This document shows, piece by piece, positions 15,124-23,747 of a DNA stretch of 25,083 bases. Numbering within the stretch: position 1 is the first letter of the stretch; each line of letters begins with the position of its first letter. The stretch spans positions 1 to 25,083 of the forward strand of contig JACSRH010000337.1 in the NCBI GenBank assembly GCA_014879855.1. Reading direction: 5' to 3'. Under the pieces are notes generated by a model. The model saw only the letters and a program-made list of their open reading frames with translations, made no database searches and was not told the origin of the DNA. A program made the position numbers and the translations under genes. This DNA is from Caldilineaceae bacterium. Lineage in GTDB: Bacteria > Chloroflexota > Anaerolineae > Caldilineales > Caldilineaceae.

Positions 15124-18100
15124 ATGAACATCTGTGCGCTTATTATCCAATCGGCCAGAACCTCAAGGGTGTTGAGCGTCCTGCACTGGCTGCTGCTTTG
15201 TCTAATCCTGATTTCACCTGCGACGATATGGGGACTGGGGGCCGAACCTGCTTACGCCCAGTCGGCAGATTCGGCGTTTGCGCCGGATGTGAATGGGACG
15301 GTGTATGCAATTGGTAAGCAGTCGGATGGCAAGATAGTGATTGCAGGCAGCTTTACACAGGTAAATGGGCAGCCTCGAAGCTATCTGGCCCGTCTGCTGC
15401 CCAACGGCGCCCTTGATGCTTCGCTGAATGTCACACTGAATGGTGAAGTCAAAACCATCAAACTTCTACCGGACGGCAGTATGCTGCTCGGCGGTGGTTT
15501 TACACAGGTGGGAGGAGTCAATCGTTATCGAATTGCCCGCATCTTACCGAATGGCCAGGTGGACAGCTCCTTTGCTCCCATTAGCGAATCGATCGCATAT
15601 ATCAATGGGACGGTATGGGCGATCGAACTTCAATCCGACAACAAGCTCCTGATTGGGGGAGACTTTTCATTTTTCTATAACGGTGCGAACGCCTATTCCC
15701 GGTTGATCCGTCTCAATTCAGATGGTTCGTTGGATACTACGTTCCGGGTTGCGATCAATGATTCTGTACGGACGATTGCCATCCAGTCTACTGGAAAGCT
15801 TGTGATCGGCGGCTTGTTTAAAAACATCAACACAACATCTGTTTTTCGTCTTGCGCGACTCACTGCCAATGGGGTGTTGGATCCAAGTTGGACTGCTCAA
15901 AGTGACGGGATTGTTCACCGTATTTTGGTGCGCCAGGATGACAAACTGGTCGTCGTCGGAAATTTCACTGCGATAGCAGGTGCTTCTAGAAAGCGTATCG
16001 TTCAGTTAACTGCGGATGGTGTGTTCGACCCGGGTTTTGTCGGCTATTCCGAAGGCCCGAATGTTTATACTGCACATCTGCTTGGGAACGGAAACATTCT
16101 CATTGCCGGTGATTTTGTGACGGTCAACGGTGCAAGCCACAGCCGAATTGCTCAACTCGATGTTACGGGCGCTATCGTGCCAGACTTTCAAGCCGCTTTG
16201 GACGGTCCAGGATATGCTATCGGCGTCAACGCAGACGACACAATGATCATTGGCGGGGCGTTTGCGCTTGTCAATGGCGCCGCGCGCAATAACGTCGCTT
16301 TACTGAGCCGGAGCGGGATAGTCGATCTCCCCTTTAATCTACAGTCCAATGGCATTGTTTATGCATTCAGTTCCACCCCAAAAGGGGAAACTGTGGCAGG
16401 CGGCTCCTTTAGCACAATGGATGGGCAGGTGGTCAATGGTCTTGCCCGGTTAACACCTTCGGCAACGGTTGACGCCAGCTTTTTGCCCACTGTCATCGGA
16501 AGTGTTTACAGCTTGTTGGTTGCACCGGACGGAACGTTGACCGTAGGTGGAGCTTTCAGCAAGATCGCGGGACAGTCGTATGCCAATCTGGTGCGCTTCG
16601 ACGCTGCTGACACGCTGGTCTCTGGGTTTACTCCCAACCCTAATGGGCCTGTTTTCAGTATAATGCGGCACGCTGGCGATCAACTGCTGGTAGCGGGAAA
16701 TTTCACGCAGATTGGCGGCGCGAGCTTCCAACATCTTGTGCGCCTAAACCGCGATGGTGTGCCAGACGCCACCTTTGCCCCCAATCCCTCGGCGCCTGTG
16801 CGCACGCTTGCCGCCGACGTCCACAATGGCATCGTCGTCGGCGGCGCGTTTACGACAATTTCTGGCCATGCCGCAGGCCGTCTGGCGCGCCTCGCCAGTG
16901 ACGGTTCACATGACGCAACGTTTGCCGCAAGCGCCAATGCCGATGTTTATGCGCTTCTCGTCCAACCTGATGGCCGCATTGTGGTTGGCGGCGCGTTTAC
17001 GCAGATCAACAATACACCACGCGCCTATCTGGTGCGGCTCGAGGCGGACGGCACGCTCGACCCCTCCTTTGCGCCGACTTTGACGTTTGATGCGCCTGTC
17101 TATACGCTGGCGCTGCAACCAGATGGCAAATTGCTCGTCGGCGGCGCGTTTACCACAGCCGTAGTGGACGGCGCCCCTATTACACGGAATCGTCTTGCAC
17201 GCCTCGACGCCTTCGGCAACCTTGACATGACCTACGACCCCAATGCCAACGGTACGGTGTACGCCATTGGATTGCTGTCAGATGGGCGAGCCATGATCGG
17301 CGGCGCCTTCACCACCGTCGGCGGCCAGGCCCATCCATTTATTGCACGGCTGAACAGTGATCTGGCGGCGTTCCAACAGTTGTCTGCAAGCAGCGATGGC
17401 GACAGCCTGCTGTGGACACAGAATGGCGCCGGCCCTGAGTTGATTGCTGCCAGTTTTGAGGCATCGAATGACGGTGTGACATTTTTGCCAGCGGGCAGCG
17501 CAGTGCGCACGCCTCTGGGGTGGAAGGTTACCGGCCTTGCGTTGGCGATGAACCAGAACGTATGGGTGCGTGCATTTGGACAATACCCTAGCGGTCAGTC
17601 CAATGGATCGGCCTCTGCCTATACCTCGGTGCGCATGGTCTATGTACGCGCCGCTGATGTAATGATGACGACGCAAGTGCAAGGAGGGGCTGCGCAACCT
17701 GCCGATTGGGTTTACACAGCCAATGGAAAACAAGCTGCTGGCAACGCCACGCTTCGCATTGACCCTGGCATCTACACGGTAACTTATACAGGGCCGGCAA
17801 ATTATACCCTGACCAGCGCAACCGGGGCGTGCAGCGTGACGAATGGCGTGATCACACTTAATGCTGCGCTAGGCGCCAACACCTGCACACTGATGTTTAC
17901 ACGTGACACAGGCGCTGTGACCTTTGCTGCGGTGGTGGAAGGCGGCGCGGCGCAACCGGCTGATTTCAACTTTACCGTGCTCACCCAAACGGTCGCTCAC
18001 AACGGCCAGGCTGTGCTGGAGACCGGTCTTTACAATGTCACTGAAAATGGCCCAGCCGGCTATGCGCCGCGCCAGGCTACAGGCGTGTGCGCGCTGGTGA

Positions 18101-19776
18101 ACGGCGTTATCCAACTCACCGTCAGCAAGACAGGGGGGACATGCACGGTGACTAACACGCGGCCAGTCATCATCACCAAAGTGGTGGAAGGCGGCAACGC
18201 GACGCCTGCTGACTGGAGTTTTATCGTCGCCGATCAGACGATCTCGCACACCGGCCAGCTGCTGTTGGCGCCGGGCGCCTATCCTGTGACGGAGAGCGGC
18301 CCGGCAGGTTACTCATTGGTGGCGGCCAGCGGCGATTGTGCGCTGGTTGGCGGCGCGGCGCAGCTTACCGTGCCAGCTACGTCCGGCAGCACTGGCGTCT
18401 GCACCCTCACCAACCGGCGCGACGTCGGGACCATTACTTTCCGCACTACAGTGGAAGGAAACGGTGCAGCCGCAGACAGTTTCACCTATACTGTGCTCGG
18501 TCAGAATGCCAGCGGCAACGGCGGTCAGATCACATTGCCGACCGATGACTATACTGTTTCGATCGCCGGGCCCCCGGGCTTTGCGCCACGGCTGACCGGC
18601 GACGCCTGCACACTGGTCGATGGCGTGGTGCGCCTTGCCGTCAGCAAGGCAGGCGGTGACTGCAAGATCACAATGACGCGCCTGGTCAAGTTCTTCAACG
18701 TCGTCGAAGTTGGAACGCGCAATCCGGCTTCGTGGTCGATGCGGGTGGGTGAACAGACGATGCTGCACAACCGCACAGTGCTGCTGGCGCCCGGCATTTA
18801 TACGCCGACGCTGCAAGGCTTTATTTCCACCTATACGCTGCTCGATGCGCGCGATGACTGTGAACTTGATGCTTTGGGAGAAACGGTCACGCTGACCGCG
18901 CCGGGCAATGGTTTGTGCACCCTGGTGCATCGCCGCAAAACTGGCGAGATCACCTTTACACGCATGATACAAGGCGGCGACGCACAGCCTTCCGATTGGG
19001 TCACGATGGTCAACGGCCAGCCAATGCCCATGGGCCAACCGGTCAAGATCGACACTAACACCTATGTGGTGACCGAATCTGGCCCGCCTGACTACGTGGT
19101 AATATCGGCGTCTGGCGTCTGCACGCTTGACAGGGGACAGATTAAACTCGTCGTCACCACTGAAGGCGGTGAATGCAGTCTAATCAGTAAACGCGGGATT
19201 GGACCCGTCGGGTTCGTGATCAATCCGGGCGGCGGCAACGCACAAGCAAGTGCTTGGTCATTCATGGTCAACGGTCAGATCGTACCGCACAATGGCGCGT
19301 TGCTCATGCCGGTTGGCCTGTACACGGTGACCGTGCAGGGCCCGGCAGGCTATACTGTGGTCAGCGCGTCAGGCATCTGTAGCCTCACAGAAGCTGGCAA
19401 TGTCCAACTCAATGTCGGTGTGGAAGGAGGGACCTGCAATCTGCAAAGCGCCTATGATGCAGGCGGCGTTGGCGCAATCGGCTTCTTTGTTGCCCCCAGC
19501 GACGATTTTCCACCTGAGGCGTGGTCGTTCGTGGTCAACAGCCAGGAAGTCGATCATAATCAGACGCTGCTTATGCCGATAGGAACGTACGGAGTCACGG
19601 TCAACGGCCCGTTTGGCTATCATGTGGCGGGCGCCAGCGGTGCGTGCGCGCTAGTCGACGGCGCGGTGCGCGTGACAGTCACCGTCTTTGGCGGCGCGTG
19701 CACAGTGCAGACAACACCCGATGCGCCGGTGGATCTACCTTTTGCGACCTTCTTGCCCTCAGTCGCTAACCAGTAG
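15124..19776 (+). CDS. Giant secreted protein: 14 delta-60 repeats plus eight cysteine-pair prealbumin-like repeats
   Basis: 1550 residues. The signal peptide has a hydrophobic core LHWLLLCLILIS and ends near AYAQ (residue 46). Residues about 48-745 hold 14 tandem delta-60 repeats of about 50 residues, pattern G-VY-I--QPDGK--(I/V)GG-F--(I/V)NG-----LARL--DG--D--F, expected to form beta-propellers. A linker domain (about 746-838) follows. Residues about 840-1530 hold eight units of about 85 residues, pattern EGG-A-PADW-F-V, H-G--L--G-Y-VTE-GP-GY, then G-C-L and GG-C-(V/L); each carries two cysteines, suggesting a disulfide per unit, in a Cna-B/SpaA-like fold. The end, LPFATFLPSVANQ, resembles short tails of other Chloroflexota secreted proteins. 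A cell-surface or extracellular adhesive/structural role is inferred. No catalytic motif was seen. A hairpin follows the stop. Confidence 0.85.
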   Translation: MNICALIIQSARTSRVLSVLHWLLLCLILISPATIWGLGAEPAYAQSADSAFAPDVNGTVYAIGKQSDGKIVIAGSFTQVNGQPRSYLARLLPNGALDASLNVTLNGEVKTIKLLPDGSMLLGGGFTQVGGVNRYRIARILPNGQVDSSFAPISESIAYINGTVWAIELQSDNKLLIGGDFSFFYNGANAYSRLIRLNSDGSLDTTFRVAINDSVRTIAIQSTGKLVIGGLFKNINTTSVFRLARLTANGVLDPSWTAQSDGIVHRILVRQDDKLVVVGNFTAIAGASRKRIVQLTADGVFDPGFVGYSEGPNVYTAHLLGNGNILIAGDFVTVNGASHSRIAQLDVTGAIVPDFQAALDGPGYAIGVNADDTMIIGGAFALVNGAARNNVALLSRSGIVDLPFNLQSNGIVYAFSSTPKGETVAGGSFSTMDGQVVNGLARLTPSATVDASFLPTVIGSVYSLLVAPDGTLTVGGAFSKIAGQSYANLVRFDAADTLVSGFTPNPNGPVFSIMRHAGDQLLVAGNFTQIGGASFQHLVRLNRDGVPDATFAPNPSAPVRTLAADVHNGIVVGGAFTTISGHAAGRLARLASDGSHDATFAASANADVYALLVQPDGRIVVGGAFTQINNTPRAYLVRLEADGTLDPSFAPTLTFDAPVYTLALQPDGKLLVGGAFTTAVVDGAPITRNRLARLDAFGNLDMTYDPNANGTVYAIGLLSDGRAMIGGAFTTVGGQAHPFIARLNSDLAAFQQLSASSDGDSLLWTQNGAGPELIAASFEASNDGVTFLPAGSAVRTPLGWKVTGLALAMNQNVWVRAFGQYPSGQSNGSASAYTSVRMVYVRAADVMMTTQVQGGAAQPADWVYTANGKQAAGNATLRIDPGIYTVTYTGPANYTLTSATGACSVTNGVITLNAALGANTCTLMFTRDTGAVTFAAVVEGGAAQPADFNFTVLTQTVAHNGQAVLETGLYNVTENGPAGYAPRQATGVCALVNGVIQLTVSKTGGTCTVTNTRPVIITKVVEGGNATPADWSFIVADQTISHTGQLLLAPGAYPVTESGPAGYSLVAASGDCALVGGAAQLTVPATSGSTGVCTLTNRRDVGTITFRTTVEGNGAAADSFTYTVLGQNASGNGGQITLPTDDYTVSIAGPPGFAPRLTGDACTLVDGVVRLAVSKAGGDCKITMTRLVKFFNVVEVGTRNPASWSMRVGEQTMLHNRTVLLAPGIYTPTLQGFISTYTLLDARDDCELDALGETVTLTAPGNGLCTLVHRRKTGEITFTRMIQGGDAQPSDWVTMVNGQPMPMGQPVKIDTNTYVVTESGPPDYVVISASGVCTLDRGQIKLVVTTEGGECSLISKRGIGPVGFVINPGGGNAQASAWSFMVNGQIVPHNGALLMPVGLYTVTVQGPAGYTVVSASGICSLTEAGNVQLNVGVEGGTCNLQSAYDAGGVGAIGFFVAPSDDFPPEAWSFVVNSQEVDHNQTLLMPIGTYGVTVNGPFGYHVAGASGACALVDGAVRVTVTVFGGACTVQTTPDAPVDLPFATFLPSVANQ

Positions 19777-19811
19777 AAGATTGGAAAACGCAAGAGTAAA
19801 ACCTGGCCGAT

Positions 19812-19846
19812 CAGACAACTATGGTTCATCTGGCCGTAGTTGTCTG
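19812..19846 (+). terminator. Hairpin after the giant surface-protein gene
   Basis: CAGACAACTA (19812-19821) and TAGTTGTCTG (19837-19846) form a perfect 10-bp stem with a 15-base loop, 36 bases after the stop codon. It is followed by GTTGTG rather than a clean T-run, so termination is likely but not certain. Confidence 0.55.
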
Positions 19847-19924
19847 GTTGTGAACAATGCGCTTATACCCCTTGAAATCCAATTGAGAACGCCTTTAAGG
19901 CAAAAGTTGCGTCACAGATAGGGA

Positions 19925-21538
19925 ATGAATGTGCAAGTCAGCGCCTCTTTGTTATTTGCACTGAGCACCATTGTCGCATTGTGGATTGCGCCTGATAAGC
20001 GCGCCGCGTTGGTGGCCGCCGCCTTGCTGTTGGGTGGGTTGATGGGCGCCTGGCTGCTGGCCTGGGCTGGCCGTGCTCGCCCTACACGCGTCGCCTTGCT
20101 TGGCTGTCTCGGTCTGGCTGTCACTGCAGGAGCGGCTATGCTGGCGCTGTATGCAGGGGTGTCCGGCTCTTTAGCCGTAGAGGCTAAATTCAACGCTATC
20201 AATGCAAATGTGTTGGCTGGCGCCCTGGTGATCTCGCTGGCAATGGGCGCAATGGGCGCGGTCTGGCTGTGGGCGCAGGTCATCTGCATACGCAGATGGT
20301 GGACGGTGGCCGCGCTGATGAGTTGGGGAATACTCTGGCTGGGCAGCGCGCTTGTCCTGATTGCCACTGGTTCGCGCGGAGCATGGGGCGCTTTGCTTGT
20401 CGCTGCCCTGGCCGCCGCTGGTTGGATGTTGCGCCCCTGGGCCGCACACCGTACGCGCGCAGCGGCCGTGGTGGTCGACGCTGCTTTTGTGGTGGCTGCG
20501 GCGACGGGTGTGGCGCTATGGCTTGGATGGCTGCAAATGACGCCGTCAGCTCTTCCTGCGGGCGACCGCGTGGCGCTTTGGCGCGATGGGCTTGCCTTGG
20601 CCAGCGATGCACCCTTCACGGGTTCGGGATTGCGCAGTACGATGATGGCGCTTTCCACCTACGTCTATATCCTCCACGTGGGCTACATTTCGCACGTCCA
20701 CAATCTTTATTTGGAACTGGTCGTGGAGCAAGGGCTGGTGGGGCTGATCGCCTGGCTCTGCCTGATCTGCTCGGCTTTGAGTGCGTTGGTGCAGGCTCGG
20801 TCGCGACGAGTAACACCCATCGGCATGCAAGCTGCTTTGCTGGCTGCGCTGGTTGCGCTGCTGGTGCATGGGCTGGTGGACGCTGGTCTGTATGCCTCGC
20901 GCCTGGCTTTTCTGCTCTTTCTGCCGATCGGCGCGGCGTGGGCGGCGGGCGGGCGGGCGCACAGCGTCGATTTGGAGGCGCGCAGTCGTCGCCTGCTCGG
21001 CGCGCTGGCGCCGCTGGCCGCCGTCGCGCTGCTTTTTGCCTGGCCTGGCAGCCGTGCGGCTTGGCAGGCCAATCTAGGCGTGACGGCGCAAACGCAGGCC
21101 GAGCTTTTTCTCTACACCTGGCCGGAATGGCCGATGCAGGATGCCTTGCGGCGCAGCCCAGCGGTCGATTTGACGCCTGCAATGGGCCGTTATCAGGCCG
21201 CTCTGACGCTCGATCCGTCCAACGCCACCGCTAACCGGCGGCTGGGTCAGATTGCCCTGTCGCAAGGCGACTATATCCACGCGCGGCAGTTGCTAGAAGC
21301 GGCCTTTGCGCGGCAGCCTGACCACTATGCCACACGTCTGCTGCTGGGCGAGGTCTATGCGCTTGCCGGAGAATCGGCGCGCGCGGCGGATCTTTGGCAG
21401 ACGGTCGATGTGCACCTTGGCCAATTAACGGGCCGTCATTGGTGGGTCAATCACCATGTCAGCGCGGCCCAGCGCATCAACTTTGATGTTGCGCTGGCGG
21501 AATTCGCTGCATTGAGCGGCGAACGGTCAAGTGAGTGA
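19925..21538 (+). CDS. O-antigen ligase/polymerase-family membrane protein with C-terminal TPRs
   Basis: A 537-residue inner-membrane protein with about 11 hydrophobic segments between residues 5 and 375. Wzy_C/ligase marks are GSRGAWGALLVAA near 149 (conserved Arg) and HVHNLYLELVVEQGLVGLIAW near 257-277 (conserved His) on a large extracytoplasmic loop containing GSGLRS. Residues about 410-495 carry TPR-like helices (AALTLDPSNATANRRLGQIAL and following). Such proteins join or polymerise lipid-linked glycans at the outer face of the membrane. The start may be the ATG at 19925 (GGGA directly before it) or the GTG at 19931, which has better spacing from AGGGA. Its stop overlaps the next start by 4 bases. 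Members vary greatly, so ligase versus polymerase cannot be decided. Confidence 0.8.
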   Translation: MNVQVSASLLFALSTIVALWIAPDKRAALVAAALLLGGLMGAWLLAWAGRARPTRVALLGCLGLAVTAGAAMLALYAGVSGSLAVEAKFNAINANVLAGALVISLAMGAMGAVWLWAQVICIRRWWTVAALMSWGILWLGSALVLIATGSRGAWGALLVAALAAAGWMLRPWAAHRTRAAAVVVDAAFVVAAATGVALWLGWLQMTPSALPAGDRVALWRDGLALASDAPFTGSGLRSTMMALSTYVYILHVGYISHVHNLYLELVVEQGLVGLIAWLCLICSALSALVQARSRRVTPIGMQAALLAALVALLVHGLVDAGLYASRLAFLLFLPIGAAWAAGGRAHSVDLEARSRRLLGALAPLAAVALLFAWPGSRAAWQANLGVTAQTQAELFLYTWPEWPMQDALRRSPAVDLTPAMGRYQAALTLDPSNATANRRLGQIALSQGDYIHARQLLEAAFARQPDHYATRLLLGEVYALAGESARAADLWQTVDVHLGQLTGRHWWVNHHVSAAQRINFDVALAEFAALSGERSSE

Positions 21539-22200
21539 CCCCCATGCAGCGAACGCAATTTGAGATGGCAATGCGCAGTAGAGTGATACACCCGGCTCGA
21601 GTCGGTCCCTCAATGTTTCTCCTGTTGAGCCGACTGACGAGTGCGCTATTGGGCGCCTTTTCCGTGACGCCACTCTACTGGGTTGGCAAAATGGCTGGCG
21701 ACCGTCGGGCTGGTTTGGTCGGTGCGCTCTTGCTGACCACGGCGTTCTTGCACGTGACCCGCACCTTGGCCAAGGCATGGATCGAGCAGAACATTCCAGC
21801 CGGCGCGAAAATCGCCGTCGATTGGCCGGTGCACGGCCCGCCGCTAGCGACCCCCGAATTTGACGCGCCAAACTCGCGCCATCGCTACAACGTCAGCGTG
21901 ATTGGACGGACCGGCCTTGCCGAGCATCCCATTGCCTGGCGCCGAGAGCAGGGTTTTGAATACCTGATTGCCAGCAGTTTTGTCTATCAAATCCCTTTGA
22001 TCTTTGCCAAAGAGCACGAACAACGCCAACAATTTTATGCTTCTCTGGACGATCAATTTCAGAAAGTGAAGGTCTTCACACCGGCTGCTGATTCATCCGA
22101 GCCGGACTTTATCTTTGACGAAATTTACGGACCCGCTGTCACGCTGTACCAACGCGAACGAACCGGTCCCACCCTGAAAATTTATGCGGTGTCGCCATGA
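21535..22200 (+). pseudogene. Glycosyltransferase-39-like remnant, apparently missing its central region
   Basis: 221 residues, no stop or frameshift inside. Residues about 27-73 match the early membrane segment of GT39/PMT-like proteins (LLSRLTSALLGAFSV, then DRRAGLVGALLLTTAFLHV). Residues 76 onward jump straight into the typical C-terminal soluble part (LAKAWIEQNIPAGAKIAVDW, then FEYLIASSFVYQ, and GPTLKIYAVSP). In intact members several hundred residues, with most membrane helices, lie between these parts, so an in-frame deletion around 21757-21768 is likely. The N-terminal catalytic loop with its acidic residue is also not visible. The GTG start at 21535 overlaps the upstream stop by 4 bases, and the stop overlaps the next ATG. 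It could still be translated, perhaps as a small membrane protein; glycosyltransferase activity is unlikely. Confidence 0.6.
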
Positions 22201-23708
22201 TCCGCTACAAGTTTGGCTGGTGCTGCGGGTGCGCCGTTTTTTATGTTTTTTTGTGTGTGGCGACTTTGATGACGGTAAAAAATGTTAACGCTCAGAGCGC
22301 CGCTGGGGAATGGTCGATGCCCGTCACGTTATTCCAAGGCACAGGCAGCAACAGAGAGCCTGCACTCGCCGCCGATCAGGCTGGGAACCTTCATGCGGTG
22401 TGGGCCTATGGCGACAAAAGTGCAACCGGTATGGTCATTATGTATGCGCGCTGGGATGGGACCCAGTGGACCACCCCCATCGACATCATTGCCACCGATG
22501 GCGTCATCCAAGGCCCGAGTCTCGTGGTGGACCGGAGCGGTCGCATTCACCTTATCTGGCATGGCAGCGGCAATCTGCTCTACTACAGTTCGGCCGATGC
22601 CCAAGCGGCCCAACGCGCCACCGCCTGGGCGCGCCCCAGTGGGCTGGCGTCGGCAAACTTGCACGCTGCAATTATGGTGGATGAAGAGGGTGTTGTGTAT
22701 GTAGTGTATCCCGCACCGCTTGATGGCGGTGTAGAAGTGATTACCTCAGCGGATCGAGGTGTAACGTGGACGCTGCCGGCGCCGGTCGCCAGACCAGTTC
22801 ATGCCATGGCGACAGCCGATTTTGTCCGCATCGCCGCTGCACCCGACGGCGACTTGCACGTGGTCTGGACGGAGTTGATGCTGCCCGACGGCTTTCCCTC
22901 CCTTGGTGTGTTTTATAGCCGTTCGGAAGATCGGGGCCAAAGCTGGTCGGACCCTGTTGAAGTGGCAGGCGATGGTCATGCCGAGATCAATGTATTGGCT
23001 GTCGATCGCGACGAAATCCATGTCGCCTGGAACGGTTTGTCGGGTATCAGCGGACGCTATCATCGTTGGTCCGGCGACGGTGGCCGCACCTGGTCGGCGC
23101 CTGACCCCATCGTTCTGCCCGAAATGAAAGGGGGATCAACGGGCCCGCCGGGACTGGCCGCCGACAGCGCAGGTCATCTCTACGCGGTTGTTAACACCGG
23201 CGACACCGTTCACAGAGAAGGACTGGGTGAGTTTGGCGCCACGATTTTTTTGGCCTGGACTGGCAGTGGGTGGACGCCTCCGCTCAACCTGTCGAGCGTC
23301 GATCCGGATTATTCGAGCAAGTTCAACGAAGAGTCCGTCCTGGCGATTGTAGGGGGCAATCAACTCCATGTTTTGTTCTTGGGCGACGCCACGCGGAGCG
23401 TGTGGCATACAATGGCCGGTGTGACCGCGCCGTCGATCACGGCACAGCCTTTTGAGGAAGCGTTGCAGTCATCAGCTTTGTCGGCGCAACAGCAGGGCGC
23501 AGACGCTTTGCAAAATAGAATCAATACCAAGAGCACCCGCGTACAAGCCGCGCCCGCTCTCGGCGCTTCGCCTGGGCTGCGTGCGGTGCACAGCAGCGAG
23601 GCTGGTGATGCGCGGCGCACGATTCCCTCTCTCTTTGTCTCGACGGTGCTGGCGGCAGTCGTAGTCGCAGCAACATTTCTGGTGCAAGCTGCGAAACGGC
23701 GAAGGTAG
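22197..23708 (+). CDS. Exported, C-terminally membrane-anchored Asp-box (BNR/sialidase-like) protein
   Basis: A 503-residue protein. The N-terminus (FGWCCGCAVFYVFLCVATLM, cleavage near VNAQ) is a signal peptide. Three Asp-box motifs appear: SADRGVTW near 184, SEDRGQSW near 242 and SGDGGRTW near 292, with intervening propeller strands such as DLHVVWTE and HLIWHGSG. Residues about 475-500 form one membrane segment followed by KRRR, so the propeller would be outside the cell and tethered. Catalytic residues of true sialidases (the arginine triad and FRIP motif) were not found, so a binding role is at least as likely as hydrolysis. The ATG at 22197 overlaps the preceding stop (ATGA). It sits within the polysaccharide cluster, suggesting contact with surface glycans. 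Confidence 0.75.
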   Translation: MIRYKFGWCCGCAVFYVFLCVATLMTVKNVNAQSAAGEWSMPVTLFQGTGSNREPALAADQAGNLHAVWAYGDKSATGMVIMYARWDGTQWTTPIDIIATDGVIQGPSLVVDRSGRIHLIWHGSGNLLYYSSADAQAAQRATAWARPSGLASANLHAAIMVDEEGVVYVVYPAPLDGGVEVITSADRGVTWTLPAPVARPVHAMATADFVRIAAAPDGDLHVVWTELMLPDGFPSLGVFYSRSEDRGQSWSDPVEVAGDGHAEINVLAVDRDEIHVAWNGLSGISGRYHRWSGDGGRTWSAPDPIVLPEMKGGSTGPPGLAADSAGHLYAVVNTGDTVHREGLGEFGATIFLAWTGSGWTPPLNLSSVDPDYSSKFNEESVLAIVGGNQLHVLFLGDATRSVWHTMAGVTAPSITAQPFEEALQSSALSAQQQGADALQNRINTKSTRVQAAPALGASPGLRAVHSSEAGDARRTIPSLFVSTVLAAVVVAATFLVQAAKRRR

Positions 23709-23747
23709 TGCTGTTTGTTTGATAATCGGTATTCTGTGGAGGCCACG

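Noticed and set aside
20269..21234. Alternative plus-strand frame inside the ligase-like gene (about 321 codons)
   Set aside because: The overlapping frame has the membrane segments and ligase motifs; this one is Gly/Arg/Ala-rich with no motifs.
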